A stretch of 47,515 bases of DNA. Origin: Candidatus Cloacimonadota bacterium. GTDB lineage: Bacteria; Cloacimonadota; Cloacimonadia; Cloacimonadales; Cloacimonadaceae. A program made the translations under genes and the position numbers. Below the pieces are notes generated by a model. That model worked only from the letters and a program-made list of their open reading frames with translations, made no database searches and was not told where the DNA came from. The DNA lies in the NCBI GenBank assembly GCA_028695495.1, contig JAQVIX010000009.1, positions 1 to 47,515 on the forward strand, in the 5' to 3' direction. Positions 39,973 through 46,944 of the stretch are shown in pieces. Numbering within the stretch: position 1 is the first letter of the stretch; each line of letters opens with the position of its first letter.

Positions 39973-40215
39973 GAGGCTGTCCAGAAATGCCAAAATCAAG
40001 CACGATATCTAACGAAATGAGAGTGTAGGGGCGCAATGCGTTGCGCCCGCTTTTGACAAAGCGTGCACAACGCTTACATTGTAATTAATTGATACTGCGT
40101 TCGTAATGGTTACTTGTTGCGTGTAAATTTCGGCGGGTTCAATGCCTTGAACCCCTACATTTCAGGTGTGGACATTTCTTGATGTTGTGTTGTTTGCGTA
40201 TTTCGGGACAGCCTC
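39973..40215 (+). mobile_element. MITE-like element, copy E (243 bp)
   Basis: GAGGCTGTCCAGAAAT and ATTTCGGGACAGCCTC (one mismatch). The first hairpin is GGGCGCAA-TGCG-TTGCGCCC and the last is GGGTTCAA-TGCC-TTGAACCC, both perfect 8-bp stems. Confidence 0.9.
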
Positions 40216-40252
40216 GGAATGAACATATCGGCTACCGGTGACTGAAGAGGAC

Positions 40253-40284
40253 ATTAAGACTAAGAGACTATGAGACTTAGAGAA
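40253..40284. repeat. Octamer array O3 (opposite orientation)
   Basis: ATTAAGAC, TAAGAGAC, TATGAGAC, TTAGAGAA in 8-bp phase, the reverse complement of the GTCTCTNA unit. Confidence 0.75.
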
Positions 40285-40315
40285 AGAAAAATAAAAACCA
40301 AGTAATTCCACCCTT

Positions 40316-40368
40316 AGCGCAGCGCCTAACACCTAACCCCTATCACCTAACACCTTGCGAAGCGCAGC
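40316..40368. repeat. Heptamer array H7 with GC words on both sides
   Basis: AGCGCAGCGCC (40316-40326), then TAACACC, TAACCCC, TATCACC, TAACACC (40327-40354), then TTGCGAAGCGCAGC. Confidence 0.9.
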
Positions 40369-40441
40369 AAAGCGTTTTGCTTGACATAATACGCCCCGCC
40401 ATAAAAAATGCATCCAGATTATTTATTTATTGGAGTGAGAT

Positions 40442-41476
40442 ATGTTTCCCATTAGTTTTGGTAGTGATAACCACAGCGGGATTCACTATACCGTAATCTC
40501 TGCATTACAAAAGGTAAACGTGGGCTTTTGTCCCGCTTATGGAGATGATCCGCTTACCGCTGCGGTGCTTGCGCAATTGGAAGCGCTTTTTGGCGGAGAT
40601 GCTGCTGCCACTTTTGTAATGACCGGCACGGGTGCGAATATCCTGGCACTGCAATCCGTATTGAGTAGCTTTCATGCCGTAATCTGCGCCGATACTGCGC
40701 ACATCAATGTGGACGAATGTGGAGCCTTGCAAAAGTGCATCGGCGCGCGTTTAATGCCCATCAAAACGCCGGATGGCAAGCTTACGCCAAAGCTGATTGC
40801 ACCGCTCTTTCTTTTGGATAGAGACCAACACCACTCTCAATATAAAGTAATCTCCATCTCCCAAAGCACCGAATACGGCACGCTTTATACTCTGGAGGAA
40901 ATCCGCGCTTTGGCAGACTTTGCGCACGAGCATGGGCTGCTACTGCATATCGATGGGGCGCGCCTGGCAAATGCCGCCGCGGCGCTAAATTGCAGTCTTA
41001 AAGAGCTTACCAAAGATGCCGGTGCCGATATCATCAGCTTTGGGGGCACCAAAAACGGCTTGCTTTTCGGTGAAGCCATCATTAGCTTTGTGCCAGAGCT
41101 TTCGCAGGATATCCGCTTTTACCGCAAGCAGATTACGCAGCTCTTTTCCAAGATGCGCTTTATCTCTGCGCAATATGAGGCTTACCTTACCCGCGATCTC
41201 TGGCTGGAATGCGCCCGGCATGCAAACGCCATGGCAGGTCTTTTAGCAGAAAAGCTCGCCGAATTTCCCCAAATCAAGCTGGTAAATAAGGTGGAAGTTA
41301 ATTCCCTCTTTGTAAAGATGCCCGCCGCCTGGATCCCCATCCTGCAAGAGAAATACCTCTTTTACACCTGGGACGAAGCTAAGCATATCGTAAGGCTGAT
41401 GTGTTCGTTCAATACCCTGGAAGAACACATTGAGGAGTTTGTCGAAAGCGTGAGGGAGTTGGCGCATTCTAAATGA
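40442..41476 (+). CDS. Low-specificity threonine aldolase
   Basis: A 344-residue fold type I PLP lyase that cleaves threonine or allo-threonine to glycine and acetaldehyde. Motifs: FGSDNHSGIHYTVI at the N-terminus, TGTGANILAL, DTAHINVDECGAL, LHIDGARLANA (Asp171, Arg174) and the PLP Lys204 in SFGGTKNG. The length is right for LtaE-type enzymes. GGAG lies 7 bases before the ATG. It stands alone between repeat islands, so it is probably monocistronic. It could supply glycine for one-carbon metabolism together with FolC further on, which is inference. Confidence 0.93.
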   Translation: MFPISFGSDNHSGIHYTVISALQKVNVGFCPAYGDDPLTAAVLAQLEALFGGDAAATFVMTGTGANILALQSVLSSFHAVICADTAHINVDECGALQKCIGARLMPIKTPDGKLTPKLIAPLFLLDRDQHHSQYKVISISQSTEYGTLYTLEEIRALADFAHEHGLLLHIDGARLANAAAALNCSLKELTKDAGADIISFGGTKNGLLFGEAIISFVPELSQDIRFYRKQITQLFSKMRFISAQYEAYLTRDLWLECARHANAMAGLLAEKLAEFPQIKLVNKVEVNSLFVKMPAAWIPILQEKYLFYTWDEAKHIVRLMCSFNTLEEHIEEFVESVRELAHSK

Positions 41477-41501
41477 ATGATGAATGATGAATGATGAATG
41501 A
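41474..41501. repeat. TGAATGA array (4 units)
   Basis: Four perfect TGAATGA heptamers begin over the last codon of the threonine aldolase gene and continue beyond it. It is followed by the palindrome ATGCGC-AA-GCGCAT (41509-41522). Confidence 0.88.
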
Positions 41502-41815
41502 TGGCGGTATGCGCAAGCGCATGCTAATTTGATGCTTACGCATGGTTAGTCGCTTCGCTTAACAAAAGAATATGAGTGAAGTGATTAATTCACCGTTAAT
41601 ATCCGGTATATGCATAATACAACCCTATAAACTATAAGCTGTTCTCTATTACCAAATTAGGTTTGCGAGCTTGCGAAGCAAACAATGCCTTCATTATTCA
41701 TCATTCATTATTCATTTGCGAGCTTGCAAGCCTGCGCCCAATCCCCCAAAACAACTTGCGAATTATCCCTTTCTCATTATCTTAGACAATAGATACTAAA
41801 AAAGAAGGAGAAACC
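41502..41815. other. Intergenic region threonine aldolase / wrbA
   Basis: About 310 bp bounded by inverted TGAATGA and TTCATNA arrays, with GCGC palindromes and two related GCGAGCTTGC words. The last 60 bases should contain the wrbA promoter; no well-spaced boxes were found. No gene-like frame is present. Confidence 0.5.
41690..41731. repeat. TTCATNA array (4 units) with GCGAGCTTGC word
   Basis: TTCATTA, TTCATCA, TTCATTA, TTCATTT, then GCGAGCTTGCAAGC. It is inverted relative to 41474-41501, about 190 bp away. Confidence 0.85.
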
Positions 41816-42415
41816 ATGAAAGTACTGGTCTTATTTTACTCAGCCTATGGGCACACTTATCAATTGGCAAAAGCCGTTGCTGAGGGTGCCAAAACTATAG
41901 ATAACATAGAAGTTGCGCTGAAGCGTGTGCCGGAAACCTTGCCGGAAGAGCTTCAGAAAAGCATCGGGATATATGAAGCGCAGAAGGCATTTGCGGATAT
42001 CCCCATTGCCACAATAGAGGAGCTTCCCGAATATGACGCCATCATCTTTGGCACGCCTACCCGTTTCGGCATGATGGCATCGCAGATGAAAGCCTTTTTG
42101 GATGGCACAGGCGGACTTTGGGCAAAAGGCGCGCTCATCGGCAAGATTGGCAGTGTATTTACCTCTACCGCCACTCAGCACGGTGGGCAAGAAACTACCA
42201 TCTTCTCTTTTTACAGCGTGCTACTACATCACGGCATGCTGGTAGCGGGTTTGCCCTATAGTTTTGCCGGTCAATCCACGATGGATGAGATTTCTGGCGG
42301 CTCTCCCTATGGTGCCAGCACCATTACTGGTCCCAATGGCAAGCGCATGCCTTCTCAAAACGAATTAGACGCCGCCTATTATCAGGGCACACATATCGCT
42401 AAACTATTAAAATAA
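41816..42415 (+). CDS. wrbA: NAD(P)H:quinone oxidoreductase WrbA
   Basis: A flavodoxin-like FMN protein of 199 residues performing two-electron quinone reduction, thought to protect against oxidative or quinone stress. Seen are the FMN phosphate loop [55 protein letters not shown] and the [10 protein letters not shown] motif specific to WrbA. Length matches the family (about 198). AAGGAG lies 6 bases before the ATG. A terminator follows; the next gene is rubrerythrin-like, giving a two-gene neighbourhood with an oxygen-stress theme in an anaerobe. Confidence 0.96.
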   Translation: MKVLVLFYSAYGHTYQLAKAVAEGAKTIDNIEVALKRVPETLPEELQKSIGIYEAQKAFADIPIATIEELPEYDAIIFGTPTRFGMMASQMKAFLDGTGGLWAKGALIGKIGSVFTSTATQHGGQETTIFSFYSVLLHHGMLVAGLPYSFAGQSTMDEISGGSPYGASTITGPNGKRMPSQNELDAAYYQGTHIAKLLK

Positions 42416-42424
42416 CCCAAGATT

Positions 42425-42494
42425 AAGCAGCCTGAAAAGAGTCAGTCGAGAGCCTCAAACAAGATTTTGATTGACTGTTTTAGGCTGCTTTTTC
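42425..42494 (+). terminator. Long-stem terminator after wrbA
   Basis: AAGCAGCCT pairs with AGGCTGCTT, and the inner arms GAAAAGAGTCAGTC / GATTGACTGTTTT extend the pairing with mismatches. A run of T follows (42489-42493). Confidence 0.85.
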
Positions 42495-42525
42495 ATATTG
42501 GATAAAACGAAGAAAGGAGCTAACC

Positions 42526-43011
42526 ATGGCAATTTATTCTGTAAACGAAATCGTGGAATTTGCCGTTCAAATCGAGCAAAACGGCTATGCCTTTTACAAC
42601 GAAGCCAGCAAGCGCAAGGGTTTAGACCCTGAGGCTAAGAAGTTTATCGAGTTCCTAAGGGATCAGGAGCTGGACCACGAAAAGACCTTTTTGGCACTGC
42701 GCGATGAAATCGACCAGCAAGAGCTGGGGCTTACCCAAGATTGGGAGCTTATCGCCCAGTACCTCAAAAGCATCATCGATGGCCGCATCTTCGATAGCAA
42801 AGATAGCGCCATCGCCAAAGCCACCGCCGCCAAAGACCTCAAAGAAATAGTGGACCATGCCATTGCCTTTGAAAAGGATACCCTTTTATATTTCCATGCC
42901 ATTATGGACAATGTGGAATTGCCCAAGAGCAGACAGGCTTTGCGCCGCATCATTCACGAAGAAGCCAGCCACGTGCTGCGTTTATCGGATTTTAGAAAGA
43001 CCTTAGCCTAA
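42526..43011 (+). CDS. Rubrerythrin-like ferritin-fold diiron protein
   Basis: A 161-residue four-helix diiron protein without a rubredoxin domain. Candidate ligands are in IEQNGYAFY (helix 1), DQELDHEKTF (ExxH, helix 2), FEKDTLLYFH (helix 3) and HEEASHVLRL (ExxH, helix 4), which is the rubrerythrin pattern. It probably reduces peroxide or handles iron, but without the rubredoxin tail it would need an external electron donor. AAGGAG lies 6-7 bases upstream of the ATG. It is preceded by the wrbA terminator and followed after 29 bases by the transglycosylase gene. Confidence 0.88.
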   Translation: MAIYSVNEIVEFAVQIEQNGYAFYNEASKRKGLDPEAKKFIEFLRDQELDHEKTFLALRDEIDQQELGLTQDWELIAQYLKSIIDGRIFDSKDSAIAKATAAKDLKEIVDHAIAFEKDTLLYFHAIMDNVELPKSRQALRRIIHEEASHVLRLSDFRKTLA

Positions 43012-43040
43012 GACAATACGAAGCAATATGGACGGGGCAG

Positions 43041-43556
43041 ATGGCAAGAAAAGCGCGTAAGAAACGAAATATCCTGCGCCTTATTGCCCTCTGCCTGGTC
43101 TTGCTGGTAGTTCTTACTTACAACCCCATCTCTGTAAGGCTTTTCACCCTGGGGGTGGCGGTTTATTACGACCTCGATCCCGGCATCTTCTATAGGCTGG
43201 TGCGCGCCGAAAGCGCCTTCCGCAGCTTTGCCGTATCTTCCAAACAGGCGATCGGGCTGGGGCAAATCCAGGAAGAAACCGCCCGCTACATCCACGCTTC
43301 CCACAAAAAGGGCATGCTCTACCTTCCGCTATACAATCTCCAGCTTAGCGCCCGCTATCTGCACTATTTGCATGATAAATACAGTGGAAATTGGAGCCTG
43401 GTACTGGCGGCATACAATTGGGGCGAAACGAATGTATCCAAACGCATCTCCGATAGGCAGATAGAGCCGGAAAAGGATTACCGCGAGCTCTTTAAAGACA
43501 TCCCCGAAACCTATAAATATATCGGGAAAATACTGCCCGCAAGAAAAAAGGCTTGA
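43041..43556 (+). CDS. Membrane-anchored lytic transglycosylase (SLT domain)
   Basis: A 171-residue peptidoglycan-cleaving enzyme. A basic N-terminus (MARKARKKRN) and hydrophobic segment (LIALCLVLLVVLTY) act as an uncleaved anchor or signal. The goose-type SLT domain has catalytic Glu57 in RAESAFRSFAVSSKQAIGLGQI, then YNLQLSARYLHYLHDKY and WSLVLAAYNWGETNV. It makes 1,6-anhydro-MurNAc ends in the periplasm during wall turnover. The length is that of a minimal SLT protein. The ribosome binding site is weak. It may share a transcript with the rubrerythrin-like gene. Confidence 0.92.
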   Translation: MARKARKKRNILRLIALCLVLLVVLTYNPISVRLFTLGVAVYYDLDPGIFYRLVRAESAFRSFAVSSKQAIGLGQIQEETARYIHASHKKGMLYLPLYNLQLSARYLHYLHDKYSGNWSLVLAAYNWGETNVSKRISDRQIEPEKDYRELFKDIPETYKYIGKILPARKKA

Positions 43557-43608
43557 CGAAAATAGCCGATAAAACATCTTTACTTTAGAAATCATTTAGG
43601 AGCTTGAA

Positions 43609-44253
43609 ATGCTGCGTAACCAAAATGGAATCTCAGTTTATGCGATTATCAGCATAATACTATTTGCCGCCTTGATCTTTGTCCTGGCACTACCGAACTT
43701 CTATAACCTGGATAAAGAGCAAAATATAGAAGATTGCACCAATAATATGAAAGAAATCTGGGTGGCTGCCTCGGACTATGTGCGCGATACCGAAGCGGAT
43801 TTTGCCGGAGATTTGGAGCTTTTGCGCAAAACTCCCAAAGCCCGCGGTCCCAAAAATACCTATTTAGGTTCGCATAACCACTGCCCGGAAGCTTCCCGCC
43901 AAAAGACCGAATACATCGTATTTGGCAAGTATGTGGCGGATAAGATTGGCGATGAAATAAAGCACAACTACGGCGTTATCGTCTATTGCCCGAATCTGGC
44001 ACAATATCCCAAACACTTTATTCCCAAAGCTTTCTATGAGAATATGGATCCCACCCAGCTGCAGAATTATATGATCGACGATATGGATTATATCAATGAA
44101 GAAACGGGTTCAAACGGCGCCCGCAAGCTGGAGATGATGACCAAATACGTGGAAATCTGGAAGAACGACCCCGAAGCCTTTAACAAGCGCAAAGGCAATA
44201 CCACCGCACTGCGCGCCATGCTCTTCCCCGAAAAGTTTGGTCTTACAAATTGA
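43609..44253 (+). CDS. Hypothetical protein with N-terminal membrane helix, pseudopilin-like
   Basis: A 214-residue protein. One hydrophobic helix near the N-terminus (AIISIILFAALIFVLALPNF) is followed by an extracytoplasmic domain with CTNNMKEIWVAASDYVRDTEADFAG, the same arrangement as type II secretion/type IV pseudopilins, but the classic GFTLIE cleavage site is absent (GISVYAI instead), so processing is doubtful. Cys44, Cys88 and Cys127 lie in the exported part. AGGAG is 6 bases upstream of the ATG. A terminator follows. No pilus genes are nearby and I do not recognise the family. Confidence 0.72.
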   Translation: MLRNQNGISVYAIISIILFAALIFVLALPNFYNLDKEQNIEDCTNNMKEIWVAASDYVRDTEADFAGDLELLRKTPKARGPKNTYLGSHNHCPEASRQKTEYIVFGKYVADKIGDEIKHNYGVIVYCPNLAQYPKHFIPKAFYENMDPTQLQNYMIDDMDYINEETGSNGARKLEMMTKYVEIWKNDPEAFNKRKGNTTALRAMLFPEKFGLTN

Positions 44254-44276
44254 TGCCCTTATACCATATTCCTTTT

Positions 44277-44304
44277 AGCGGATATCTTTATATCCGCTTT
44301 TTCT
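44277..44304 (+). terminator. Terminator before folC
   Basis: AGCGGATAT-CTTT-ATATCCGCT (9-bp stem) followed by TTTTTCTTTT. Confidence 0.92.
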
Positions 44305-44327
44305 TTTGCCATATTTAGGCAGGAATT

Positions 44328-45614
44328 ATGCAATATCAGGACTTTCTGAACCACATCTATCAACGCTATTCCGGCAATGTAAAGCTCGGTCTTGAGCGCA
44401 TGGAAGGGCTGCTACAAGACATAGGCTCTCCCGAAAAGCGGCTCAATGGCTTTCATGTGGCGGGCACCAACGGCAAAGGCAGCGTTTGCGCTACTCTCGA
44501 AGCCCTCGCGCTGGCGCACGGCAAAAGCGTGGGGCTAAATACCTCGCCGCATTTGGTGAATTATACCGAGCGCTTCCGCTTAAATGGCAAGGAATTAGCC
44601 TTAGATACCCTCATCAATCTCTTCAAGGAATACGAAAGCCTCTTTGAGAAGTGGGAAGCCTCCTTTTTTGAAATCAGCACCGCTTTGGCATTTGCGCTAT
44701 TTGTGCGCAAGCAACCGGATATCGCCATCTTTGAAGTAGGCTTGGGCGGCAGGCTGGACGCCACCAATCTTTACACTCCGGATATTGGGATTATTACCAA
44801 TATCGGGCTTGACCATGTAAAGACCTTAGGCGGCAGCCTCGCCGAAATAGCCCGCGAAAAAGCCGGTATCATAAAGCAGGGTATCCCCATGGTATTGGGG
44901 CAGATGGAAGCCGAAGCGCTACAGGTAATCCAAAGCATAAGCGCCGCACTGGCCGCACCCAATTATCTATGCGGCAGAGACTGGCAGGTAACCCCCGCAA
45001 CAGATAGCATCGCCGGTATCACTTTTGACTATCACTTTGGTGATGTATGCTTTAAAGCGCTACAGGGCAATCTGATGGGCGAGCATCAGGCATTCAATTT
45101 AGGCGCCGCACTTACCGCCTTCATCCTTTATTGCCAGAAGCATGAAATCCCCTTTAGCGAAGCCGCCATCCGCCAGGCTTTGGGGCAGATCAATTGGGCA
45201 GGACGCATGCAGATTATCCGCAGCGAACCGCTCTGCATAGTTGACGGAGCGCATAACGTGCATGGCGTAAGAGCTTTGCTTAAGAGCTTAAGCCAGGTAT
45301 TTGGCGAAAAGAAGCTGATCTTTGTGCTCTCCATATTGGGAGATAAAGACTATAGCGAAATGCTGCATTTACTGAGCGCTAAAGCCGCCAAAGTATATGT
45401 AGCGCAAAATAATAGCGATCGCGCCGCAAGCGTTCAAGAACAGCAGGAAGCGCTGGCAAAATACGACATCCAAGCCATCCCCTGCGCCAGCGTTGCCGCC
45501 GCTTACCACTCCGCCATCGCCCAAGCCGCCAAAGATGACGTAATCATAGCCGGCGGTTCGCTCTTTACCGTGGGCGAAGTAATTGCCGCAAATCAGGAAA
45601 CCCCCAATCCCTAA
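44328..45614 (+). CDS. folC: Folylpolyglutamate synthase / dihydrofolate synthase
   Basis: A 428-residue Mur-ligase-type enzyme adding glutamate to folates, and to dihydropteroate if bifunctional. The P-loop GTNGKGS is at 46-52 (FHVAGTNGKGSVCATLEA); also TSPHL, EVGLGGRLDATN, NIGLDHVKTLGGSLAEIAREKAGIIK and the C-terminal AGRMQII..VDGAHNVHGVRAL. The full length and both domains are present. An AGGA-type site lies close to the ATG. It is followed after 5 bases by rnhC, so these two are cotranscribed. Confidence 0.95.
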   Translation: MQYQDFLNHIYQRYSGNVKLGLERMEGLLQDIGSPEKRLNGFHVAGTNGKGSVCATLEALALAHGKSVGLNTSPHLVNYTERFRLNGKELALDTLINLFKEYESLFEKWEASFFEISTALAFALFVRKQPDIAIFEVGLGGRLDATNLYTPDIGIITNIGLDHVKTLGGSLAEIAREKAGIIKQGIPMVLGQMEAEALQVIQSISAALAAPNYLCGRDWQVTPATDSIAGITFDYHFGDVCFKALQGNLMGEHQAFNLGAALTAFILYCQKHEIPFSEAAIRQALGQINWAGRMQIIRSEPLCIVDGAHNVHGVRALLKSLSQVFGEKKLIFVLSILGDKDYSEMLHLLSAKAAKVYVAQNNSDRAASVQEQQEALAKYDIQAIPCASVAAAYHSAIAQAAKDDVIIAGGSLFTVGEVIAANQETPNP

Positions 45615-45619
45615 GGCAG

Positions 45620-46537
45620 ATGCATCCCGAAATAGAAAACTATCTTTCCCACCTCTATCCGCTTTTGGCACAACGCGGTATCGAAATCCTCTGGCACAAA
45701 GAAATCGCCTACGGCATTCAACTCAAGCTAAGCCGCGATATAGATAGCGCAAACCTGAATATCTATTACGGCAAAAAGGGACTGAGCACCCTCGTAGGCG
45801 GCAGCAAAGATAGCGCCCTAAAGCAGGAAATCGGGCGTTTGGTAGGAAATATCCATAGCGAACCGGCAAGCCCCGCCCTGCACCACTGGCACTATTGGAT
45901 TGGCAGCGATGAATGCGGCAAAGGGGATTACTTTGGTCCTCTGGTACTAAGCGCTTTTTACCTGAAACAGGAGCAGGTGCCAGAGCTAAGACAACTGGGC
46001 ACTGTGGATAGCAAACGCTTAAACGATACCAAACTAAAGACCATCGCCGAAAGCATTTACCGCAGCTTTCCCGGACAATGCCAGGCGCTTATCATCAGCC
46101 CCCGCCGCTATAACGAACTGATCAGCGATTTCAAGCGGCAAAACCTCAATCTTAACGACCTTTTAGCCTGGGCGCATAGCAAGGTGATTAGCGAACTGAT
46201 CGCCAAAAGCCAGCCCCTGGAAGGCGTAATCATAGACCAATTTTCCAAAGCCCAAAAAGCCAGAGCACGCCTGATTGCTAAATATCCGAGACTCAATATC
46301 ATCGAGCGTACCGCCGCTGAGCGCGACCCCGCCGTTGCCGCCGCCTCCATCCTGGCGCGCTACCAATTCCTCATCGCCAAAAAGAATATGGAAAAGAGCT
46401 TTGGCTTCAATTTCCCCTTAGGTGCCGGAGCGAATGTAAAGAAAGCTGCGCAAACCTTTGTAACGGAACAGGGTATGAACAAGCTTGGAGAAGTGGCGAA
46501 GCTGCACTTCAAGACTACGCTGGCGCTACGCTCCTAA
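45620..46537 (+). CDS. rnhC: Ribonuclease HIII
   Basis: A 305-residue RNase H type 2 enzyme cleaving RNA in RNA-DNA hybrids. The N-terminal ~80 residues form the TBP-like substrate-binding domain special to RNase HIII (YYGKKGLSTLVGGSKDSALKQEI). The catalytic domain begins GSDECGKGDYFGPLV (Asp97, Glu98), continues with TVDSKRLNDTK and has the active-site Asp in VIIDQF, then ERTAAERDPAVAAASILAR. The N-terminal domain and GKGDYFGP separate it from RNase HII. It follows folC after 5 bases. RNase HIII has a patchy distribution, so its presence is mildly informative about the lineage. Confidence 0.95.
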   Translation: MHPEIENYLSHLYPLLAQRGIEILWHKEIAYGIQLKLSRDIDSANLNIYYGKKGLSTLVGGSKDSALKQEIGRLVGNIHSEPASPALHHWHYWIGSDECGKGDYFGPLVLSAFYLKQEQVPELRQLGTVDSKRLNDTKLKTIAESIYRSFPGQCQALIISPRRYNELISDFKRQNLNLNDLLAWAHSKVISELIAKSQPLEGVIIDQFSKAQKARARLIAKYPRLNIIERTAAERDPAVAAASILARYQFLIAKKNMEKSFGFNFPLGAGANVKKAAQTFVTEQGMNKLGEVAKLHFKTTLALRS

Positions 46538-46540
46538 CAA

Positions 46541-46572
46541 GGTGATAGGTTTTAGGTGTTAGGCGCTGACGC
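46541..46572. repeat. Heptamer array H8 with GC word
   Basis: GGTGATA, GGTTTTA, GGTGTTA, then GGCGCTGACGC. It starts 4 bases after the rnhC stop. Confidence 0.85.
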
Positions 46573-46625
46573 TCGCGGATAAGTTACTTTGTTGTTATAT
46601 TCTTAGTCCATTCCGGTATCCCTTG

Positions 46626-46664
46626 GTCTCTAAGTCTCTCCGTGTTAAAATCTTAAAGTCCATA
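46626..46664. repeat. Octamer array O4, decayed
   Basis: GTCTCTAA, GTCTCTCC, GTGTTAAA, ATCTTAAA, then GTCCATA (7 bases) before another GTC. Phase is kept for four units. Confidence 0.65.
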
Positions 46665-46702
46665 GTCTGCTCTTCTTTTTTTTGCCTTCGCTGATTTCGA
46701 TT

Positions 46703-46749
46703 AGCGCAGCGCCTGCCACCTGAAACCTGCTTCCTTACGCCTGCGAAGC
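46703..46749. repeat. Heptamer array H9 with GC words
   Basis: AGCGCAGCGCC (46703-46713), TGCCACC, TGAAACC, TGCTTCC, TTACGCC (46714-46741), then TGCGAAGC. Confidence 0.8.
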
Positions 46750-46758
46750 AAAAAGTTC

Positions 46759-46786
46759 TTGACAGAAAACACCACTCCTGCATAAT
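46759..46786 (+). promoter_or_regulatory. Candidate promoter P1 of the last gene
   Basis: TTGACA (46759-46764), 16-bp spacer, CATAAT (46781-46786). Confidence 0.65.
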
Positions 46787-46831
46787 AGCAACAGCATTAG
46801 CGTTCATCAATCCCAAATGCCCCCAGGCAAT

Positions 46832-46859
46832 TTGAAACCGGATAGATATTTAATATAAT
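46832..46859 (+). promoter_or_regulatory. Candidate promoter P2 of the last gene
   Basis: TTGAAA (46832-46837), 16-bp AT-rich spacer, perfect TATAAT (46854-46859). It would give a leader of about 80 bases. Confidence 0.65.
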
Positions 46860-46883
46860 ATGGCGTTTTGCAACAAGAATATC

Positions 46884-46930
46884 GGGTTCACAAACCCAAA
46901 CTTATGATAAGCATGGCTTTTGTGCCATGC
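46884..46930 (+). promoter_or_regulatory. Two leader hairpins before the last gene
   Basis: GGGTT-CACA-AACCC (46884-46897) and GCATGGC-TTTTGT-GCCATGC (46911-46930). The second ends 2 bases before the GGAG ribosome binding site, so it could influence initiation. Confidence 0.5.
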
Positions 46931-46944
46931 GTGGAGAACATGAC

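Larger units (their letters stand above)
39837..40441. other. Repeat-rich intergenic region before threonine aldolase
   Basis: This 605-bp stretch holds heptamer H6, octamer O2, MITE copy E, octamer O3 and heptamer H7, in that order, so the two array types lie symmetrically around the MITE. TTGACA at about 40381 lacks a -10 at standard spacing (CATAAA after 13 bp). No gene-like frame is present. Confidence 0.7.
46538..46944. other. Repeat-bearing intergenic region and leader of the last gene
   Basis: A 407-bp gap with heptamer H8, octamer O4, heptamer H9, two candidate promoters (46759-46786; 46832-46859) and a leader with two hairpins. No further gene is seen. Confidence 0.65.

Noticed and set aside
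39973-40215. Assignment of the MITE to a named IS family
   Set aside because: The end GAGGCTGTCC recalls some IS termini, but without a transposase or database comparison the assignment would be a guess.
40379-40410. Promoter for threonine aldolase at TTGACA/CATAAA
   Set aside because: Spacer is only 13 bp, outside the normal range; kept only as a comment.
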